DNA of 64,000 nucleotides from Acestrorhynchus altus (taxonomy: Eukaryota; Chordata; Actinopteri; Characiformes; Acestrorhynchidae). Below, piece after piece: positions 61,201 to 64,000 of this stretch. The stretch is taken from contig CM067522.1 in the NCBI GenBank assembly GCA_034509495.1, positions 7,184,916-7,248,915 on the forward strand. Direction: 5' to 3'. The notes beneath the pieces are model-generated. The model saw only the letters and a program-made list of their open reading frames with translations, did no database searches and was not told the origin of the DNA. The translations under genes were made by a program, and so were the position numbers. Every line of letters begins with the position of its first letter. Position 1 is the first letter of the stretch.

Positions 61201-64000
61201 ACCAAAGCCCAAGTTATGTCCAACATATGGGTGAACGGCAACAACTGTTCCAGAATTGAACTGACTCAGAAGTAACAATCTAATCAACATTCTAGGTCAG
61301 GGGTCACCAACCCTGCTCCTGCAGAGCTACTCCCTTCCAAACCAAATCTAACACACCCCATTCATCCACTCAAGAACTTCTGAAAGCAGTAATTAGACGG
61401 ATCAGGGTTCAAACTAAAGTCTGCAGGAAGGTAACTCTCCAGGAGCAGGGTTGGTGACCGCTGTTCTAGATGCACCATGAACATGCAGATTTTGATTCCC
61501 ACCTCTAACTGACCAGGACTTTACATGGTTCCAATTTCTGAAGCTTCTGTATGTTGTGGTAGATCCTCGTTCAAACAGGGCAGTCGAGTTCTCCACCACT
61601 TTGGTTGTAGAGGACCTCTGAACTCGCACAGTCAAACTGAATTCAATGTAAAATGAGTTACAATCTTGTTTGTAAAGTGATGGTTTGGCCGAGAATCAAA
61701 TTGGACAAAAAAAACTCAAATGTTCTCAATCAATCAAGAGTTCTACGTTTCTCGCTTCACTCTCACAAACATCAGAAAACCAAACACGTTGACTGAACAA
61801 TTCTATTTAAAGCACCAAGTGGCTCAGCAGTCTACAGTGCTAGCACAATGATTTGAGGATCGCAGACACTGATGTCCTGGGTCAGAGAGAGCAGAACTGG
61901 CGATGCTCTCTCTGGGTAGAGTGATGTTGGCCTGCAGAGGAGTCTGTGAGCTGTTGTATCAGAGTGCACTGACTGCCCAGCAATGATTTCAAAAGAGGTG
62001 GTGTATCAGAGGTCGTGTGTCAGAGGAGGCATGTGCTTGTCTTTACTCTCCTAGTGTTTGGAACACTGTATGTGACAGGGAAAGTCCTAGAAGGATTGAA
62101 TAATTGTCACTTCCGAATTGAGATAAAACAAACAAACAAACAAACAAAACAACAATAACAACAACACTTTAAATGCTCAAATTCTCTCTTCATTTTACAT
62201 GTATTTAACATCCAGGATAACGTTTCAATGAGGAATGAATCATGGTGGTAACAGTATCATTTACAACACAAATCGTAGTAGGGTCATCACTCTGGGATTA
62301 TTTGTTGTACAAATTAGATTTTTGGTCAAACCAGCACTATCAAACACCCACTCTTCTTCTAAAGCAAAGTAGATGTGACTGTGTGTAGGACAGCAGTACC
62401 TATCTTCATCCAGAATAATCGAGCCATCCTCAGCAACTTTGACCTTCGGCATCAACTTCTCCTCTTCCTCACACTCTTCTTCTTCCTCCATATCATCCCA
62501 CTCCGGTGTCTTCTCTGGTATCCTGAGAATAAAACAAACCAATTGTAACAGACTTAACTTACTCACACATCACAGTGAAATAATAAGAGTTTTTAATTCA
62601 TCTTTAAAAGAAAAAGAAAAGTAACCACTGTATCGGAATCTGCACATATCAAAGATTTCAAAGGCAATATCATGCAATACTTGATTGAACTACAGGTTCA
62701 TATGTTCAAAACCAGATATCCTCTGCCTTACTGGCACAGGCTGTTAGTCGTTGTATGGTAACTGGGGACCACACTGGCTGCCCAGCACGATTCAATGGCG
62801 GCTTCACATGCATCAGAGTAGGCATATGCTTGTCTTCACTCTACTATGGTCTCCTACATTGTATGTGGTGGGTAACTGCCCCCCAGTATCCTAGCCAAGG
62901 CCAGAAGCTAGCTCTTCTGTGGCAGATACCAACCTCTGGTAGAAACTCTTTTGGTTCCTAAATAACTTTTAAAAAAAATGTTTTTTAAAGAACCCTTTCT
63001 ATAAATGAAGTGTGAGATCAAGTTTTCCATAACAATTAAAAGACTTTCCTTTTGTCAAAGCCAAGAACCATTAAGGAACCTTTACCGTCCATCCTGGATG
63101 CAGGGTAAGGGTAGTAAGGGTTGATTTATTTTAGTAGATTTGGTTTGTTGAACTGGGTTACTATACTAAACTAATATGAGTTAGACAAAATACTGTTTCG
63201 ACAGCTAATATGATGAATAAGCAATGAGTTGAATTCTCATGATAAGATACAACAGCTTACTTGGGCGATGGTGGAACGTCCGTCCCTTCTTCAGTCTCCT
63301 CACACACGATGGAATGCCTGTTAATGGCCAGATGATTTAATATTCTAAAATGCATATTACACAAAAATACTCTCAAGAGACATTTAATTATGGAATGAAT
63401 TTTTAAAAAGCACATGAAAAGGAGAGGAGAGGAAGGTGCTGACCTCATGGGGCTGGTATTTGGTAGGTAGTATATGAGGTCCCTCATGGTCATCTTACTG
63501 CGGTCTGCAGGAGTGTATTCTTGCTTTTGTCTGGCTCCCTTCTTTGCCTTTTAATGCAGTAAAATAAAACATTAACTATACAACCAGTGAAGGTGTATAA
63601 TTCAGCCTTACACTGTGTGGACATTGTTTCACTGAGCAGATATTACTGATATACTACAGCTCCTTCTTCATCTTCACAGCACAGAGAATGATCTCAAAGA
63701 CTATAGATCTCAAAGACTAGCTTCACCTTATTATCTTTCCTCCTTTCAATTTTCATCAGTTCCTTCAATTTGAGGGCCCTCAGGATCTTCTCGCTGTCTG
63801 ATAACATTGCAGCCCCCTTCTGGGGAGACCCTGGCACTTCACAGTGGGTCAAGTTCAAGGCTGAAGGCATATCGGGTTCTGATGTTGGATATTTGTGAGC
63901 TTCTGGCACATGTGGAGGTAGCTGAGGCACTTGCCCAGGCTGTGGTGATGATGGAGTGTCCTCCACTGACTTCTTATGGGCGGAAGGTTTCGGAAGTCCA
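34324..64000 (-). CDS. bdp1: Transcription factor TFIIIB component B'', 5' end missing
   Basis: Bdp1 joins TBP and Brf1/Brf2 to start RNA polymerase III transcription. Exons placed: 64000-63727 (cut by window), 63547-63444, 63317-63261, 62522-62400, 61636-61503, 61152-61058, 60930-60876, 60208-60080, 59678-59418, 57157-56960, 56670-56500, 55914-55839, 55761-55575, 55188-55115, 54172-53881, 52587-52551, 52465-52167, 52078-52027, 50559-50479, 50381-49901, 49820-49669, 49589-49392, 49303-49171, 48287-48109, 47536-47497, 47392-47248, 47139-47003, 46158-45921, 45837-45711, 45363-45170, 44812-44734, 44333-44261, 44149-43837, 43070-42857, 40879-40677, 40502-40373, 39942-39837, 39717-39453, 39358-39244, 39150-39093, 36910-36537, 34455-34324. 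About 2,260 codons are seen (human 2,624 aa in all). Diagnostic parts: MTMRDLIYYLPNTSPM, KVAEDGSIILDEDR, the SANT domain, and a C-terminus ending FFLTDIFTEVEDGD. The middle is acidic and low in conservation, so single exons there are less sure. Mccc2 lies just downstream on the same strand, as in human. Confidence 0.93.
34859..36389 (-). mobile_element. Near full-length Tc1 element in the last bdp1 intron
   Basis: Inverted ends share AAAGTATTCATACCCCTTGA and extend about 200 bp with inner repeats (TTTTTATTTGTAAAAAAT region). Transposase pieces on the minus strand at 35063-35395 (SPDLNPIENLW, catalytic Glu) and 35527-35812 are split by frameshifts and stops. Ends are within a few bases. Confidence 0.85.
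37135..37520. repeat. tRNA-derived SINE-like repeat in bdp1 intron
   Basis: Related segments lie at 30905-31130, 34590-34690, 49010-49110, 61820-62100 and 62725-62960, in both orientations. Shared motifs include CTCTCTGGGTAGAGTG-like text, a CAGACTGCAGCTGCTGATGG block, GTCCTGGGT/ACCTGGGATTCAAACC (B-box-like) and GCTCAGCAGTCTACAGTGCT at a tRNA-like head. Bases 37268-37280 read GTTGCTAGGCAGC. Confidence 0.6.
38640..38805. repeat. Dispersed repeat, inverted relative of 16560-16770
   Basis: Shares CCCCGCCCCCTC, GATCAGTCAGAGTCTGCAGG and CCCAATATCTG with the reverse complement of the smn1-intron copy. Confidence 0.5.
40925..40985. repeat. (CA)n / (TA)n microsatellite
   Basis: About 50 bp of CA followed by a short TA run in a bdp1 intron. 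Open frames over it are artefacts of the repeat. Confidence 0.95.
41515..41830. repeat. hAT-like MITE in a bdp1 intron
   Basis: GGTCAGAGGATGCTGAGCAC, CTCCAGCAACACTCTGTCTG, CACCAGCACAACACA and CATAAGTGGATA are in the order found in a common fish non-autonomous hAT-type element. Ends approximate. Confidence 0.6.
42190..42780 (+). mobile_element. Degenerate Tc1-like copy
   Basis: A broken plus-strand frame reads FQQDNAPCHLAQVV near 42518-42560, the second catalytic Asp region of Tc1 transposases. Flanking text is decayed and partly duplicated. Confidence 0.55.
43185..43247. repeat. (AT)n microsatellite
   Basis: About 60 bp of uninterrupted AT dinucleotides in a bdp1 intron, followed by a SINE/LINE-like repeat to about 43670. 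Confidence 0.95.
44865..45165. repeat. Purine-rich GAA/AAC low-complexity tract in bdp1 intron
   Basis: About 300 bp made almost only of A, G and scattered C on the plus strand (AGAAGAAGAACAACAATGAG type). It ends four bases from a bdp1 splice donor at 45169. The minus-strand frame across it is poly-leucine/valine and not credible as protein. Confidence 0.9.
46215..46555. repeat. MITE-like repeat with 'cgatat' ends
   Basis: GGGCCAGGAGATTTGGACAA opens and ATGTATCGCTCAGCCCTA closes a segment of the common fish 'gggctgggcgatatat' element. A second copy lies at about 47860-48092. Confidence 0.55.
48556..48707. repeat. 'CCGGACTATA' MITE, copy 1
   Basis: Opens TACCGTATTTTCCGGACTAT and closes AGTCCAGAAAATACGGTA, a perfect short inverted terminus. 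Two inner arms (GCGGCTTATAATGAGGTGCA and GTGCGGCTTATAGTCCGGTG) repeat the motif. The right end stops 5 bp before a candidate splice donor. Confidence 0.8.
48714..48749 (-). other. bdp1: Tentative 36-bp bdp1 micro-exon
   Basis: Between ATCATCAG and GTTACTAC lies a 36-base segment that would read EDKQEAFEALSS and join in phase to the next exon (48287-48109). Its own 5' phase does not match the upstream exon ending at 49171, so an exon is still missing or a border is wrong. Confidence 0.35.
51408..51680. repeat. 'CCGGACTATA' MITE, copy 2, with an inserted LINE tail
   Basis: Left part (GTACCATATTTCCCGGACTA, AAGCCGCACCGGACTATAAG) and right part (GTTTATAGTCTGGAAAATAC) match copy 1. Between them, 51570-51645 is a LINE 3' tail with AAAGCGCTATATAAATAAA and (TTTGA)n. 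Confidence 0.75.
52690..53850 (+). mobile_element. Degenerate Tc1-like element
   Basis: GCAAAAGTTTTGGCACCCTTGG at the left is a Tc1 terminus. Plus-strand pieces around 53000-53240 and 53560-53830 (e.g. text for SPDLNIT-like and DLKRAV-like peptides) are decayed transposase. It lies between bdp1 exons. Confidence 0.6.
54250..54860 (-). mobile_element. Truncated Tc1-like element
   Basis: Left terminus CTTGCAAAAGTATTCACCCC and a broken minus-strand transposase piece at 54407-54640 containing HHSKNTIPTEKRGGGNI. The right half is missing. Confidence 0.65.
57470..58110 (+). mobile_element. Tc1-like element, internally deleted
   Basis: GTTGGCACCCCTAACAATTC terminus and transposase-like frames at 57799-58161 (NNRQALPTYQQAVW region, QQDNDPKHVDKSRQKW). 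The part between the helix-turn-helix region and the second Asp is lost. Confidence 0.6.
58130..58822 (+). mobile_element. Second, adjacent Tc1-like element
   Basis: TATATAAGGTCCCGTAGT promoter-like start, transposase text around 58330-58510 (GCACTCCACCAATCACACCT, AGAGTGGCCAGACGGAAGCC), and terminus TGAATACTTTCTGATGCACT at 58795-58815. Highly decayed. Confidence 0.65.
60876..61636 (-). other. bdp1: bdp1 SANT/Myb domain exons
   Basis: Exons 61636-61503, 61152-61058 and 60930-60876 encode, in order, FERGSTTTYRSFR, ETDMFFLAISMVGTDFSLIG, QLLPHRNRAEIK and NKFKKEERANGWRIDKAF. This is the extended SANT domain of B'', which contacts TBP-DNA and Brf. It is the most conserved part of the protein and fixes the gene identity. 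Confidence 0.95.
61291..61470. repeat. Palindromic MITE inside the SANT-coding intron
   Basis: Ends TCTAGGTCAGGGGTCACCAA and its reverse complement (GGTGACCGCTGTTCTAGA) form inverted repeats of about 37 bp with few mismatches, including GGTCACCAACCCTGCTCCTG. It is 180 bp long and non-coding, 33 bp from the exon donor at 61502. Confidence 0.85.

Noticed and set aside
1..64000. CRISPR arrays, bacterial operons, tRNA or rRNA genes, endogenous retrovirus genes
   Set aside because: None seen. The regular repeats are minisatellites and microsatellites, the tRNA-like pieces are SINE heads, and no gag/pol/env-like frames or LTR pairs were recognised.

Overview
The window is teleost fish nuclear DNA. 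It has AT-rich intergenic and intron sequence, multi-exon genes with GT-AG introns, many Tc1/mariner copies, small palindromic MITEs, tRNA-derived SINE-like repeats and microsatellites. The Tc1 density and repeat types suggest an otophysan such as a characiform or catfish, but I cannot name the species.

Layout. 1-4.1 kb: no firm gene; two internally deleted Tc1 relics, a SINE/LINE-like piece, an array of short palindromic repeats, a CpG-richer block with an unplaced possible first exon (minus strand), and a compound TTTA satellite. 4.1-6.6 kb, plus strand: a testis-specific serine kinase (TSSK) family gene. Its promoter and first exon appear twice, it has one in-frame stop, and its DFG motif reads DFT. 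6.9-8.0 kb: an unrecognised acidic protein built of five nearly identical 42-48 residue repeats, interrupted by one TGA. 8.1-11.5 kb: no gene, old repeats. 11.57-17.03 kb, minus: complete smn1 (8 coding exons, 273 aa). 17.32-18.57 kb, plus: complete hspb11/ift25 (5 exons, 134 aa), divergent from smn1 across a 293-bp CpG-rich shared promoter that carries an RFX X-box. 20.30-32.31 kb, minus: complete mccc2 (17 exons, 563 aa), with a young Tc1 nested inside an older Tc1 in one intron. 34.32-64.00 kb, minus: bdp1 (TFIIIB subunit B''), complete at its 3' end and running off the right edge. About 42 exons are placed, including the SANT domain and an array of alternating duplicated exons.

Smn1 (snRNP assembly), Hspb11 (intraflagellar transport), Mccc2 (mitochondrial leucine breakdown) and Bdp1 (RNA polymerase III initiation) do not share a pathway. 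SMN1, MCCC2 and BDP1 lie together on human 5q13, so the block is conserved synteny with hspb11 added. Exon borders were set by hand from splice consensus and phase. For smn1, hspb11 and mccc2 every junction keeps the frame and the lengths fit the families. For bdp1 one junction (near 49.2 to 48.7 kb) does not close in phase.
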